Assembly: GCA_016222805.1 (NCBI GenBank)
Contig: JACRQG010000009.1
Location: 107,309-171,308, forward strand
Direction: 5' to 3'
DNA from: Verrucomicrobiota bacterium
GTDB taxonomy: Bacteria > Verrucomicrobiota > Verrucomicrobiia > Opitutales > Opitutaceae
Length of the DNA stretch: 64,000 nucleotides
Below the pieces are notes generated by a model that did no database searches, had not been told where the DNA came from, and saw nothing but the letters and a program-made list of their open reading frames with translations. The translations under genes were made by a program, and so were the position numbers. Shown piece by piece: positions 45,789-56,127 of this stretch. Every line of letters begins with the position of its first letter. Within the stretch, counting starts at the first letter, position 1.

Positions 45789-46181
45789 TCACTCCATCCA
45801 CTTCTCCGGCGACACTCCTTCGTTCAACCAGGCCACCGCTTCGTCCCGGGAACGGGTCACCAGAACCCGACCATGCCGGTCAGTTTCGATCGAATCCCGA
45901 AACACCGCCGCGATCTTCTCGTGCAAGCCGCCACCGATCAGAATCGCCCGTCGGGAAGCCGGGCCGTACAATTGCCCCATGGGCCAGGAGACAACTGCCG
46001 TGTAGGTCACGGCGGATTGACTCACTCCGAGGTAGTCGAAGAGGGCCCGGATGCCCGGGTGAAACCGCGGATCGCGCGTGGTCATCGTTCGCATCGCCTG
46101 CAAGTCGAGATCCGAGAACACTCCCGTGGCTTTCACCAGGAGGAGATCGCGTTCGGCATCGATGGCGTACGACCAAGGCAT
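45789..46181 (-). CDS. Small STAS/SpoIIAA-like cytoplasmic protein
   Basis: 130 residues without signal or membrane segment. The N-terminal pattern MPWSYAIDAERDLLLVKATGVFSDLDLQAM followed by DPRFHPGIRALFDYLGVS is that of the STAS-like SpoIIAA/UspA-domain group; the end has VFRDSIETDRHGRVLVTRSRDEAVAWLNE. Such proteins are small modulators; the partner is unknown. It is isolated, with 302 bp downstream to the kinase start. Confidence 0.7.
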   Translation of the reverse strand: MPWSYAIDAERDLLLVKATGVFSDLDLQAMRTMTTRDPRFHPGIRALFDYLGVSQSAVTYTAVVSWPMGQLYGPASRRAILIGGGLHEKIAAVFRDSIETDRHGRVLVTRSRDEAVAWLNEGVSPEKWME

Positions 46182-46247
46182 GACAGCGATACCCGTTTAC
46201 TTGGACATCTCCGCACCAGACACAAGGGACAAAAGACCCGGCGCAAC

Positions 46248-48299
46248 CTACTGGGAGATTCCCGTCGGGACGGCCGGGAGGTCACGCGCATACCGCACCC
46301 ATTCCTCCCGGCTCAACTCACGCTGGCGGCCATGCCGGAAGAGCCAGCTCGCCGTCTGGTAGTAGGCAATGGTGTCCCCGACCGCTTCGGGATCCCCGGC
46401 ACTCGGGAGCAGGGCGTGGGTCTCGGGATCGTACACGTGGGACGCGGACTGGCGGATGGGGCTCAGGACGTGGAGGCGGTTTTCCTGAAACAGGGCCAGG
46501 CGCTGGTAGTTGCCGAGCAGCGCGAATCCCGGCTGCGCATCCTCCGGGTTCAGGACATCGCGTCCGTAGAAGCGACTGGGATACGTCCAGCCCAGCAGGC
46601 CCAGCAGGGTCGGGGCGTAGTCGATCTGGCTGGTGACGGCCTTCACAACCCCGGCCGGAATCTGCCCACCCGGCGCGTAGAGGAAGAGCGGCACATGGTA
46701 GTTCTGCACCGGCAGCGCGACCTTGCCGGCGCTCGAGGCACAGTGGTCGCCCACGATGACGAAAACGGTGTTCCGGAACCACGGCCGGTTTTCCGCCGCC
46801 CGGAGGAAGGCGCCGATGGCATAGTCACTGTACTTCACCGCGCCGAAGCGTCCGGAGATCTTCGAGGGCAGGTCGATGCGGCCCTCGGGGTAAGTGAACG
46901 GACGGTGGTTTGACGTAGTCATCACGAAGTAGTGGAACGGCCGCCTGGCCGCGAAATCACGGTCCGCCTCCCGCAGGGTCCACCGGTAGAGGTCCTCATC
47001 GCACGCTCCCCAGATGTTGGCGAAGGTCACATCCGCGGCCGCCACCTGGGTACGGTCAATCACGCGGTAGCCATTGCCGCCAAAGAACGCGTTCATGTTG
47101 TCGAAATAGCCGTAGCCACCGTAAAGAAAGGCGGTCGCGTAACCGCGCGAGCGAAACACGGAGCCGAGAGTAAACAGGCCCTCGTTGCGGGGTCGCTTCA
47201 CCAGCGAACGCCCCGGCGTGGGCGGCACCGACAGCGTGAGCGCCTCCATGCCCCGGTCCGTGCGGGTGCCGGTGGCGTAGAACCGCTCGAACACGAGGCT
47301 CTGTCGGGCCAGGGCGTCGAGGTTCGGGGTGAGTCGCGAGGCCCGGTTGAAGCTGCTGAGAAAATCGGCGCTCAGGCTCTCCACCGTGATCTGCACGACG
47401 TTGAGCCGCTGCTCCGGGCCGGTGTGCTTCACCAGCCGCAGGAGGTCGTGAGGATCCTCCGTGAGCGGGACTGCGCCGTCCCGGGCCAGCCGGACCCGGG
47501 TGCGGGCGAACGCGGCGTCGACGTCCATCGTCGGGTAGAAGCGATCGTACTCGAGCTGATTGGCCCGAAACGCGGCGAAGAGTGACCACAGTCCATCCTT
47601 GGCCAGCTCGCGGTTATAGTTGTTGGCGAACTCCGGCAGCCGCTCCTCGCTGAGGAACAGCGCCAGGCCGAGGGCCGCGAGGCCCCAGCCCGCAGCCACG
47701 GACCAGCGCCGCCCCACTCCGGCGGCGCCTGCTTCCAGCCACCGGCGCATCCAACCCAGCCGTACGATCAGGAGGTGCAAGGCGACGCTCACCGCCAGCA
47801 AACTCGCATAGATGGCCGGCATCGGGTACGACTCGCGGATGTTGCCCACGACCTCCTTGGTGTAGACGAGGTAGTCCACGGCGATGAAGTTTAAGCGCAC
47901 GCCGAACTCATCCCAAAACAACCACGCGGCGACTGCGCCGAACGAAAGGCCGCAGAGCACCGCTACGGACCCGAAGTGCGCCCCGATGCGGCCCCAACGC
48001 CAGCAGAAGAACCGCTGCGGCAGCGCTGCCAGCCCCAGTGCCAGAGGCGCCACCCAGCACAGCGCGGCGGCCCCCGTAAAAAGCGTACCCCAGGCCAGGG
48101 CAGCCAGCAGGCTGAGGTTCCATGATACCTCCAGGGCGGCCTTGCCGAGCAACGCCAGCCGGATCGCCGTCCCAACCCCAAGGGCCGCCGCCAGGGCGAT
48201 CCACGCTCCACCCGTGCGCCGGGCAATCAGATGTCCGAAGCCAGGCCACCAGCCCGCCGCGAACGAAGCGCCGGGCTGCTGCAGTATCTCTCTTTGCAT
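46248..48299 (-). CDS. LtaS-like membrane sulfatase/phosphoglycerol transferase family protein, second copy
   Basis: 683 residues from the ATG at 48299. Five membrane helices in the first 220 residues, then an extracytoplasmic catalytic domain: LNVVQITVESLSADFL (metal Glu), YATGTRTDRGMEALTLS (nucleophile Thr), VFVIVGDHCASS and NYHVPLFLYAPGG. A Tyr/Asp-rich linker precedes the domain, as in LtaS. It is distantly related to the protein at 8745-10820, with a different helix arrangement, so the two probably modify different acceptors. Divergent from the response regulator gene with 135 bp between starts, which could put it under that regulator's control. Confidence 0.88.
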   Translation of the reverse strand: MQREILQQPGASFAAGWWPGFGHLIARRTGGAWIALAAALGVGTAIRLALLGKAALEVSWNLSLLAALAWGTLFTGAAALCWVAPLALGLAALPQRFFCWRWGRIGAHFGSVAVLCGLSFGAVAAWLFWDEFGVRLNFIAVDYLVYTKEVVGNIRESYPMPAIYASLLAVSVALHLLIVRLGWMRRWLEAGAAGVGRRWSVAAGWGLAALGLALFLSEERLPEFANNYNRELAKDGLWSLFAAFRANQLEYDRFYPTMDVDAAFARTRVRLARDGAVPLTEDPHDLLRLVKHTGPEQRLNVVQITVESLSADFLSSFNRASRLTPNLDALARQSLVFERFYATGTRTDRGMEALTLSVPPTPGRSLVKRPRNEGLFTLGSVFRSRGYATAFLYGGYGYFDNMNAFFGGNGYRVIDRTQVAAADVTFANIWGACDEDLYRWTLREADRDFAARRPFHYFVMTTSNHRPFTYPEGRIDLPSKISGRFGAVKYSDYAIGAFLRAAENRPWFRNTVFVIVGDHCASSAGKVALPVQNYHVPLFLYAPGGQIPAGVVKAVTSQIDYAPTLLGLLGWTYPSRFYGRDVLNPEDAQPGFALLGNYQRLALFQENRLHVLSPIRQSASHVYDPETHALLPSAGDPEAVGDTIAYYQTASWLFRHGRQRELSREEWVRYARDLPAVPTGISQ

Positions 48300-48434
48300 G
48301 GAAGGGCGACGCAAACCCGCCCTCGCCGTTCGAAAGATTACCGCGATGTAATCCACCGGACATCCGGCGGTCATCCGGCGCAACTCCCCCGGTTCTGGCT
48401 CGTCGTTTCCCCAAAGACCGAAACACTGACAAAC

Positions 48435-49109
48435 ATGACCGTGCTGGTGGTGGAAGACGAAATCAAGGTGGCGGCCTTGCTGAAGGCGGGACTGCAGGAG
48501 CACGGATACAAGGTGGAAACTTGCGGCGACGGGAACACAGCGCTCCAACGCGCCAGCCGGGAGCGCTTCGATGCGGTCATCCTCGATATCATGCTGCCCG
48601 GCCGCGACGGCCTGAGTGTCCTGCGACGGCTCCGCGAAGACGGCAACACCGTGCCGGTGCTGCTCCTTACGGCCCGCGGCGACCTCCCGGAACGCATCGC
48701 GGGGCTCAACCTGGGCGCGGACGACTACCTGCCAAAACCGTTCTCCGTCCTCGAACTCGTGGCGCGACTGGGCGCGGTCCTCCGCCGTCAGCAGGGCACC
48801 GGCCTGACTATCCTGCACTGCGGCGACCTGTCGGTGAACCTGGTCACGAAGGAAGTGTTGCGGGGAGCCGCGCGGGTCGAATTGACCCCACGCGAATTTT
48901 CCCTCCTCGCCTGCCTGCTGCGCACCCCGGGCAAGGCGGTCACCCGCGTGGAACTGATCCAGAGCGTCTGGGGCTACCAGTTTGATCCCGGGACCAACTT
49001 CGTCGACGTGGCGGTCCAGCGCCTCCGGCGCAAGATCGACGACCCCTTCCCGCGCAAGATCATCCAGACCGTGCGGGGCGTCGGGTACGCGCTCCACGCC
49101 GACCCATGA
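48435..49109 (+). CDS. OmpR/PhoB family response regulator
   Basis: 224 residues from the ATG at 48435. Receiver with Glu7-Asp8, phospho-acceptor Asp51 (ILDIMLPGRDG), Thr in LLLTARGD and Lys in YLPKPFS; winged-helix DNA-binding domain at about 125-222 (LTPREFSLLACLLRTPGKAVTR, VQTVRGVGYAL type ending). CusR/CopR-like by order of genes: the sensor kinase overlaps its stop and efflux genes follow. It likely activates the efflux operon. Confidence 0.93.
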   Translation: MTVLVVEDEIKVAALLKAGLQEHGYKVETCGDGNTALQRASRERFDAVILDIMLPGRDGLSVLRRLREDGNTVPVLLLTARGDLPERIAGLNLGADDYLPKPFSVLELVARLGAVLRRQQGTGLTILHCGDLSVNLVTKEVLRGAARVELTPREFSLLACLLRTPGKAVTRVELIQSVWGYQFDPGTNFVDVAVQRLRRKIDDPFPRKIIQTVRGVGYALHADP

Positions 49110-50491
49110 GACCGATTACGATCCAGGCGAAGTTCGCCTACTGGGCGGCAGCCCTGGCGGGTGGAGTCGTGGTTCTCTTTGCCGGCGGCATGCTGATCAG
49201 CCTGTACCACGGCCAGATTGAAGCCGTGGATCTGGAGACGGCGGTGCACCGCCGCGAGATTACCCAGCTTTCCCGGGAGCAGCTGCGCCAGAAATCCCCC
49301 CAAGAGCTCATCGGCCTGGAGCCACTGATGGCGATCGCCGTGACGGACGAAAATCGGCGCCTCCTCCGGCGCTCCGAGCAGCTGCCCGATCCGCTAGCCC
49401 GCCTGGCCGCCAGCGCCCAGCCCCCCCGGACCATCCGGGATGAATCGGGCCGGCGGTGGCGTTTCGTGTCGTTTCCGGTGGATCACTACCTCGTCACCTT
49501 GGGCTACCAGCTCGACGAGGTCATGAGCCTGGTTTCCCAGCTGCTGCTTTCGTCCGCGCTTCTCTTCCCCGTTGTGCTCGCCGTCGCCGGTTGCGGCGGT
49601 TGGTGGGTCGCCAACCGCGCCCTGCGTCCCTTGCGCGACCTGTCCACCACCGCCGCCGGGATCGGCGTGACCGCCCTCGACCGGCGCGTGCCTGTTCCGC
49701 CCGCGAGCGACGAGGTCCAGCGCCTCGCCACGGTGATCAATGCGATGCTCGCGCGCCTCGAAATCGGCTTCCACCAGGCGCAGCGCTTCGCCGCCGACGC
49801 GTCGCACGAACTCCGCACGCCGCTCACCATCATGCACGGCGAAATCGAGCGCCTGCTCCGCACCCCGCAGCTTGATCCCACGCTGGAGCCCAAACTCCTC
49901 AGCCTGCAGGAGGAGATCGCCCGCCTCGATCGTATCACCCAGCAGCTGCTCCTGCTCACGCGCTTCGACAGCGGCGACATGCCGCTGAACCTCGAGACGA
50001 CCAACCTCAGCGACCTCGTGCTTCTCGCCTGCGAGGATGCCGAACTTCTCGCCGCTCCGCGCCGCCTCAGCCTGCAGCGCCAGGTGACCCCGAGCCTGGT
50101 GGTGCAAGGGGATCCCGCGCACCTCCGGCGCGCGGTCCTCACGCTGCTCGACAACGCGACCCGCTACAACCACGACGACGGCCGTGTCGAGTGCCACCTC
50201 GTCTGCCACGGCGCCGCGGTCGCACTGCGGGTGCGCAACACCGGACCGGGCATCCCGCCGGAGGCGCGACCCCAGCTGTTCCAACGCTTCTTTCGCGCCG
50301 ATCCCGCCCGACAGCGGGGCGGCCATGGCCTCGGGCTGAGCCTCGCCCGGGAAATCGCCCGGGCCCACCGGGGTGATCTGGTCCTCGCCCCCTCCGCCAG
50401 CGAAGCCTGGACCGAGTTTGTGCTGACGCTTCCCTTTCCAGCCCTTCCCCGCCAAGACTCGGTCGGTTCCAAAGATGCCCTCCGCACCTGA
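49106..50491 (+). CDS. Sensor histidine kinase, CusS-like
   Basis: 461 residues, ATG overlapping the regulator stop. Two membrane helices (about 12-34 and 142-165) enclose a periplasmic sensor region of about 105 residues without Cys or Met clusters. HAMP at about 166-220, HisKA with His234 in DASHELRTPL, then N-box DNATRYNHDDG, G-box NTGPGIP and GGHGLGLSL. The lack of obvious metal ligands in the sensor leaves the signal open. Next gene starts 17 bp before this one ends. Confidence 0.92.
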   Translation: MRPITIQAKFAYWAAALAGGVVVLFAGGMLISLYHGQIEAVDLETAVHRREITQLSREQLRQKSPQELIGLEPLMAIAVTDENRRLLRRSEQLPDPLARLAASAQPPRTIRDESGRRWRFVSFPVDHYLVTLGYQLDEVMSLVSQLLLSSALLFPVVLAVAGCGGWWVANRALRPLRDLSTTAAGIGVTALDRRVPVPPASDEVQRLATVINAMLARLEIGFHQAQRFAADASHELRTPLTIMHGEIERLLRTPQLDPTLEPKLLSLQEEIARLDRITQQLLLLTRFDSGDMPLNLETTNLSDLVLLACEDAELLAAPRRLSLQRQVTPSLVVQGDPAHLRRAVLTLLDNATRYNHDDGRVECHLVCHGAAVALRVRNTGPGIPPEARPQLFQRFFRADPARQRGGHGLGLSLAREIARAHRGDLVLAPSASEAWTEFVLTLPFPALPRQDSVGSKDALRT

Positions 50492-51917
50492 TCCAGCCAG
50501 GCGGGGTGATCCCCACAAGCCGCGGCGCTTCCCGTGGGCGAACCGGGCGTTGGTCGCGTTGGCGACGGCAGTCGGGCTGGGAGGGTGCGCCGCACCAGGT
50601 TCCAAACCGCTGCTTCCAGCCGAAACCCAGTCCCGGTTCGACGCACGCCGTCTCGACGACGCGGACCTGCGGCACTTTCTCGCCGCGCACGGCCAGCCCG
50701 CCGCAGGCGAATGGGACCTCGATCGTCTGACGCTCGCCGCGTTCCATTTCCAGCCCCGGCTCGACCAGGCACGCGCCCGTCTGGCGGAGGCCGAAGCCGC
50801 GGCCCGCGCCGCCGGGGAGCTACCGAATCCGACCTTCACGTTTACGCCGGGCTACAACACCGAAGCCGGCGCGGGCGTTTCACCCTGGATTCTCGGTTAC
50901 GCCCTCAACCTGCCGATCGAGTTGGCCGGCAAGCGCGGCCATCGCCTGGCGTCCGCACAGCACCAGATCGAGGCGGCGCGGCTCGCCCTGGCGAGTGAAG
51001 CGTGGGCGGTGCGCCGGGCCGTGCGCCGCGCGCTTCTGGAGGTGAGGTCCGCCGATCGCCTGGCCCTCCTCTGGCGCGATCTCTTGCCGTCCTATCGAGA
51101 CGTTGCCGCGCTGGTCGAACGCCAGGTCAGCGCCGGGGAGACGGCCCCGCTCGAAGCCAGCCAGGCCCGCCTGGCCCTGCAACAGGCCGAAACCGCGGCC
51201 CGCGCCCACGAGGCGGCGCTCGTTACCGCGCGCAGCCAGCTGGCCGAAGCGATCGGCGTGCCGCTCGCTGCGCTCTCCGGCGTGCAATTCTCCGATCGCG
51301 GCCTCGCCGCGTCCGGATCGGCGCCCGCCGGCGCGGAGGCTCGCGCCTGGGCGGCCCGCAACCGCGCCGACCTTCTCGCCGAACTCGCGACCTACGCCGC
51401 CGCCCACGCGGCCCTGCAGGCCGAGGCCGTCCGGACTTTCGCCGACCTCTCTCTCGGCCCGGCCTACGACTTCGACCAGGGTGAAGGCAAGTGGTCGCTC
51501 GCCCTCAGTGTCACCGTGCCGCTTTTCCATCGGAACCAGGGTCCTATCGCCGAGGCACTGGCCCGCCGCGAAACCGCCGCGGCTCGCTTTCTTTCCCGAC
51601 AGAGCCAGGTCTTGGCCGAGGTCGATCGCGCCCTCGCCCACCTGGCCCAAGTCCCTGACGACCTGCACGCCGCCGGGCAACTCCAGCAGGAAACGGAGCG
51701 GCTCGCACAGCGAACAGCGGTCCAGTACCGCGCAGGGGAGATCTCCCGACTCGACGTCCTGCGCGCCCAGATCGGGCTGGCGGAACATCGCCGGGCCGAA
51801 ATCGATCTTCGGCTTCGGACCGAACAGGCCATCGGCGACTTCGAGGACGCCGTGCAGCGCCCCCTCGCCTGGCCCGAGACCTCCTGGCGCGCCACGTCCC
51901 GGCCCCGCCAGCCATGA
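50475..51917 (+). CDS. TolC-family outer membrane efflux lipoprotein (CusC/CzcC-like)
   Basis: 480 residues, overlapping the kinase gene by 17 bp. A lipobox LGGC places the lipidated Cys at 38. Two TolC repeats follow, with long coiled-coil helices (RLDQARARLAEAEAAARAAGELPNP and AALVERQVSAGETAPLEASQARLALQQAE) and the strand motif LALSVTVPLFHRNQG. It forms the outer-membrane duct of the tripartite pump whose adaptor and inner-membrane protein follow. Confidence 0.9.
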   Translation: MPSAPDPARRGDPHKPRRFPWANRALVALATAVGLGGCAAPGSKPLLPAETQSRFDARRLDDADLRHFLAAHGQPAAGEWDLDRLTLAAFHFQPRLDQARARLAEAEAAARAAGELPNPTFTFTPGYNTEAGAGVSPWILGYALNLPIELAGKRGHRLASAQHQIEAARLALASEAWAVRRAVRRALLEVRSADRLALLWRDLLPSYRDVAALVERQVSAGETAPLEASQARLALQQAETAARAHEAALVTARSQLAEAIGVPLAALSGVQFSDRGLAASGSAPAGAEARAWAARNRADLLAELATYAAAHAALQAEAVRTFADLSLGPAYDFDQGEGKWSLALSVTVPLFHRNQGPIAEALARRETAAARFLSRQSQVLAEVDRALAHLAQVPDDLHAAGQLQQETERLAQRTAVQYRAGEISRLDVLRAQIGLAEHRRAEIDLRLRTEQAIGDFEDAVQRPLAWPETSWRATSRPRQP

Positions 51918-51990
51918 AGCAATCCCTCAAGCCTCTGGCACTGGCGGTGCCACCCCCCGTCCACGCCCCCTTCTCCACCAGCCCGTCTCC

Positions 51991-52953
51991 ATGAAACCCT
52001 GGTTGCTTTCGGCCCTGTGCGTTACCGTCGCCGCGTCCGCCGCCCCGACCGGACCTGCGCCGGCCACCCTTTCCAAGGAAGGTGATCTCACCACCGTGGT
52101 GCTCCGGCCGGAGGCGGAGCAGCGATTGCGCCTCGCCACCGCGGTGGTCGCACGGCGCGCCGTCCCCGGAGTGCGGCTCTTTTCCGGTGAAGTGGTGCGA
52201 TCGCTTGCGACCCGCGAGGGCACCCTCGCGCCCTTGGTGGGCGGGACTTGGGAAGAGGCAATCCGGGTGGCCGACCAGCAGGCGGTGGCCGACGGCCGCG
52301 TGGCCCAGGCGGAGGCCCAGCGGGACGCCGCCCGCCTCGCGCTGACGCGGGCCGAAAGCATCCGGCGGAGCGACGCCGGCAGCCAGCGGGCAGTCGACGA
52401 GGCGCGTGCGACCCTGGCGACGGCCGAAGCTGCCTGGCGCACCGCCTGCGCCCAGCGGGAATTGCTCGGAGCTCCTCTGGACCGCGCCCGGACCTGGCTG
52501 CGGGTGGCCGTCTACAGTGGCGAAGCGGCCCTGCTTGATCCCGGCGCACCGGCCCGGGTCAGCTCACTCGGATCCCCGACGGCGGGCTTTTCGGCCACTC
52601 CCGTTGCCGGCCCGCCAACCGCCCAGGCCGCGAGCGCCACGATCGATTGGTACTACGAACTGCCACCAGCCGTCGCCGTCCGGGCCGGAGAGCGCCTGCA
52701 GGTCGGGATCCCCCGCCGCGATGCCAGGGAAGAGCGACTGGTGCTGCCGCACGCCGCGGTGCTGCATGACATTCACGGCGGCCAGTGGGTCTACGAGGCC
52801 ATTGCTCCGCACACCTACACCCGGCGCCGGGTGCAGGTCGAGCGGCTGGCCGGAACCGAAGCCGTGCTCGTCTCGGGACCGGCCGCGGGCGCCAAGGTGG
52901 TCACCGACGGCGCGGCGGAACTGTTCGGGACCGAGTTCATGACCGGCAAATAG
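51991..52953 (+). CDS. Shortened efflux adaptor (membrane fusion protein, CusB/HlyD-like)
   Basis: 320 residues from the ATG at 51991; signal peptide [19 protein letters not shown]. Order: [28 protein letters not shown] (one half of the lipoyl domain), an alpha-helical hairpin at about 90-160 ([40 protein letters not shown]), a beta-barrel with [15 protein letters not shown], and a membrane-proximal part ending [13 protein letters not shown]. The usual Gly-rich lipoyl segment between APxxG and the hairpin is about 15 residues short, and there are no metal-binding Met, His or Cys residues at the N-terminus. Adaptors of this family are commonly 350-450 residues. Its position between TolC and RND genes makes the role clear. 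Confidence 0.85.
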   Translation: MKPWLLSALCVTVAASAAPTGPAPATLSKEGDLTTVVLRPEAEQRLRLATAVVARRAVPGVRLFSGEVVRSLATREGTLAPLVGGTWEEAIRVADQQAVADGRVAQAEAQRDAARLALTRAESIRRSDAGSQRAVDEARATLATAEAAWRTACAQRELLGAPLDRARTWLRVAVYSGEAALLDPGAPARVSSLGSPTAGFSATPVAGPPTAQAASATIDWYYELPPAVAVRAGERLQVGIPRRDAREERLVLPHAAVLHDIHGGQWVYEAIAPHTYTRRRVQVERLAGTEAVLVSGPAAGAKVVTDGAAELFGTEFMTGK

Positions 52954-52964
52954 GCCCGCGTCCC

Positions 52965-55900
52965 ATGCTCCAAGCGATTGTCTCCTGGGCGCTCCGGATG
53001 CGGGTGCTCGTCCTCGCCGCCGCGGCCGCCCTGCTCGCGCTCGGGATCGAGGCCACGCGACACGCGCCGCTCGATGTCTTCCCGGAATTCGCTCCGCCTC
53101 TCGTCGAGGTGCAGACCGAGGCGCCGGGGCTTTCCACCGAGGAGGTCGATGCCCTGGTCACGGTGCCACTGGAGAACTCCCTCAACGGGCTGCCGTTTCT
53201 CAAGACGATCCGCTCGAAATCCGTGCTCGGGTTGTCCTCGGTGGTGATGATCTTCGACACCGGGACGGACATCCTCCGCGCCCGGCAGCTGGTCCAGGAA
53301 CGGCTGAATCTCGCCCAGAACCGGCTGCCGGCGGTGGTGAAGCCGCCGGTGCTCATGGCCCCCTACTCGTCGCTCAGCCGCGTGCTCAAGGTCGGGCTCA
53401 CGTCGAAGACCCTGTCGCAGATGGAGCTCAGTGAGCTCGCGCTCTGGACCATGCGGCCCCGCCTGATGGCGGTGCGCGGCGTCGCCAACGTCGCGATCTG
53501 GGGCCAGCGCGACCGGCAATACCAGGTGCTGGTGGATCCGCAGCGCCTGCGGGCCGCCGGGGTGACGCTCGATGCCGTGATTCGCGCCGCGGGTGATGCG
53601 GCCGTGATCGCCGCCGGCGGGTTTATCGACACGCCGAACCTCCGGCTCAGCGTCGCGCAGCCCGGGCTCATCACCACCCCGGAAGATCTGGCGCGAACGG
53701 TGGTGGAGTTTAGGAATGGCGCACCGGTGCGGCTCGGCGACGTCGCCGAGGTCCGCATCGGCCACCCGCCCCCGATCGGCGATGCCGTGATCAACGACGG
53801 ACCGGGCCTCCTGCTGATTGTCGAGAAGCAGCCCTGGGGCAACACGCTGGACGTGACCGCAGGCGTCGAGAAAGTCCTGGCCGAGTTGAAGCCGGGGCTC
53901 CCCGGGGTGGCCATCGACTCGACGATCTTCCGGCCGGCGACGTTCATCGAGGAGTCGATTCACCACCTCACCGACGCGATGTGGCTCGGCTGCCTGCTCG
54001 TGGTCGTGATTCTCTTCCTTTTCCTCGGCGACTGGCGCACCACGCTGATCAGCGCCATCGCCATTCCGCTCTCCCTCGCCGTGGCGCTCCTGCTGCTGCG
54101 CGCCCGGGGCGAGACCATCAACACAATGATCCTTGCCGGACTGATCATCGCGCTCGGCGAAGTGGTGGACGACGCCATCATCGACGTGGAAAACATCCTC
54201 CGCCGGCTCCGCCAGAACACCGCGGCCGGAAGCCCGCGCCCCCCGCTGGCGGTCGTGCTGGCGGCGTCGCTCGAGGTGCGCAGCGCCGTCGTGTACGCCA
54301 GCGTCATCATCGTGCTGGTCTTCGTGCCGGTCTTCTACCTGCCGGGTCTGGCGGGCACGTTCTTCCAGCCGCTCGCCCTCGCCTACATCCTCGCCATCGC
54401 CGCCTCCCTCGCCGTCGCCCTCACGGTGACGCCGGCCCTCAGCCTGATTCTCCTTCGCCTGGAGGCGCAGCAGCACCACGAAGCCTGGTTCGCCCGCACG
54501 CTCAAGGCCGGTTACCGCTCGCTGCTCCCGCGCCTCCTCGCGCGCCCGGGGCCGGCCGGCCTCGTGCTCGTCGCCGCCTTCGCCGTCACCGCCTGGATCT
54601 GGCACTACCGGCTCGGCGAGGAGTTCCTGCCGCGCTTCAAGGAGCGCGACTTCCTGATGCACTGGCTGGAAAAGCCGAACACTTCGGTCGAAGCGAGCAC
54701 CCGCATCTCCATCGCCGCTGCCAAGGACCTGCTGGCCGTGCCCGGCGTGCGCAACCTGGGCGCCCATATCGGCCGCGCCGAGGTGGCCGACGAGGTGGTC
54801 GGCCCCGACTTCACCGAGCTGTGGATCAGCATCGAACCCACCGCCGACTACGACGCCACGATCGCGCGCGTGCAGGCCGTCGTCGACGGCTTTCCCGGCC
54901 TCGTCCGTGATCTGCTCACTTACCTCCGCGAACGGATCAAGGAGGTGCTGACCGGCACCGGCGCGGCCATCGTCGTGCGGATCTTCGGACCCGATCTGAC
55001 GCTGCTCCGCGAACACGCCGCCACGGTGGGCGCCGCGATCAAGGACGTGCCCGGCGTGAGCGCGCTGAAAATCGAACCGCAGACCCTGGTGCCCCAAATC
55101 ACGGTGCGGATCCGCCCGGACCACGCCGCCCTGCACGGATTGACCGCCGGTCAGGTGCGCCAGGCGGTGACCACCCTCATCCGCGGACGAAAGGTCGGAG
55201 AAGTCTACCAGGATCAAAAGGTGCACGACGTCGCCGTCTGGAGCGTTCCGGGCGTGCGGTCCGATCTGACGCAGCTGCGCGAACTCCTGCTCGAGACACC
55301 GCGCGGCGGGCACGTGCGCCTCGCCGACGTGGCCGACCTCGCGGTCGTCCCGACCCCCAACGCCATCAAGCGTGAAGGCGCCTCCCGCCGCATCGACGTC
55401 ACGTGCAACGTCGCCGGCCGCGATCTGGGGGCCGTGGCCCGGGAAATCGGCCGTCGTTTGGAGAAGGTGCCGTTCGCGGCCGGCTATCACCCGGAGATTC
55501 TCGGTGAATTCGCCGAACGCCAGTCGGCGCAGTCACGCCTGATCTGGCTGGGCGCTGCCGCGCTTGCCGGAATCCTCGCCCTGCTGCTGGCCGATTTCCA
55601 ATCGCCGCGGCTGGTGGCACTCATCGCCCTGACCCTGCCCTTCGCGCTGATCGGCGGCGTGCTCGCCGCCTGGCTGGGAGGCGGGGTGATCTCCCTCGGT
55701 TCGCTGGTCGGCTTTGTCACGGTCCTCGGCATCGCGGCCCGCAATGCCATCCTGCTGATCAGCCACTACCGGCACCTCGAGGAGGAGGAAGGCCAGCCCT
55801 TCGGCCCCGCCTTGGTGCTGCGCGGCGCCGAAGAGCGGCTGGTGCCGATCCTCATGACCGCCACGACGGCCGCGTTCGCCCTGCTCCCGCTGGTGTTCAA

Positions 55901-56036
55901 AGGCGATGTGCCGGGCAACGAAATCGAACGCCCGATGGCGCTCGTCATCCTTGGCGGACTCGTCACCTCGACGGTGCTGAACCTCTTCCTCCTGCCAGCC
56001 CTCTACGCGCGGTTTGGCCGACGTCCCGCCTCCTGA
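52965..56036 (+). CDS. RND family efflux pump, heavy-metal (CusA/CzcA)-like
   Basis: 1023 residues from the ATG at 52965. Twelve membrane helices in the RND layout, with two large periplasmic loops after TM1 and TM7. First helix region [23 protein letters not shown], then [34 protein letters not shown], the HME-RND opening; the proton relay helix reads [14 protein letters not shown], a CusA/CzcA-side variant with an extra acidic residue. The second half has [23 protein letters not shown]. Substrate could be a cation or an organic toxin. It is last of five consecutive genes from 48435. Confidence 0.92.
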   Translation: MLQAIVSWALRMRVLVLAAAAALLALGIEATRHAPLDVFPEFAPPLVEVQTEAPGLSTEEVDALVTVPLENSLNGLPFLKTIRSKSVLGLSSVVMIFDTGTDILRARQLVQERLNLAQNRLPAVVKPPVLMAPYSSLSRVLKVGLTSKTLSQMELSELALWTMRPRLMAVRGVANVAIWGQRDRQYQVLVDPQRLRAAGVTLDAVIRAAGDAAVIAAGGFIDTPNLRLSVAQPGLITTPEDLARTVVEFRNGAPVRLGDVAEVRIGHPPPIGDAVINDGPGLLLIVEKQPWGNTLDVTAGVEKVLAELKPGLPGVAIDSTIFRPATFIEESIHHLTDAMWLGCLLVVVILFLFLGDWRTTLISAIAIPLSLAVALLLLRARGETINTMILAGLIIALGEVVDDAIIDVENILRRLRQNTAAGSPRPPLAVVLAASLEVRSAVVYASVIIVLVFVPVFYLPGLAGTFFQPLALAYILAIAASLAVALTVTPALSLILLRLEAQQHHEAWFARTLKAGYRSLLPRLLARPGPAGLVLVAAFAVTAWIWHYRLGEEFLPRFKERDFLMHWLEKPNTSVEASTRISIAAAKDLLAVPGVRNLGAHIGRAEVADEVVGPDFTELWISIEPTADYDATIARVQAVVDGFPGLVRDLLTYLRERIKEVLTGTGAAIVVRIFGPDLTLLREHAATVGAAIKDVPGVSALKIEPQTLVPQITVRIRPDHAALHGLTAGQVRQAVTTLIRGRKVGEVYQDQKVHDVAVWSVPGVRSDLTQLRELLLETPRGGHVRLADVADLAVVPTPNAIKREGASRRIDVTCNVAGRDLGAVAREIGRRLEKVPFAAGYHPEILGEFAERQSAQSRLIWLGAAALAGILALLLADFQSPRLVALIALTLPFALIGGVLAAWLGGGVISLGSLVGFVTVLGIAARNAILLISHYRHLEEEEGQPFGPALVLRGAEERLVPILMTATTAAFALLPLVFKGDVPGNEIERPMALVILGGLVTSTVLNLFLLPALYARFGRRPAS

Positions 56037-56081
56037 GAAGGTAACGACGTCCGGTCTGGAGCAGGTTCCGATGGCGCGCGC

Positions 56082-56096
56082 CCCGCCGACGGCGGG
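56082..56096. terminator. Possible terminator hairpin between convergent genes
   Basis: CCCGCC-GAC-GGCGGG, 46 bp after the RND stop and 32 bp after the end of the opposing GH5-like gene. The stem is strong, but there is no T-tract, so the call is tentative. Confidence 0.3.
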
Positions 56097-56127
56097 AAAG
56101 CAACACCGGGGCTCGCGGTCCCTGCGC

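Noticed and set aside
52815..55490. Minus-strand open frame of 891 codons across the RND pump gene
   Set aside because: Antisense shadow rich in His, Asp, Gly and Arg with no recognisable domain; the plus strand encodes an obvious pump.
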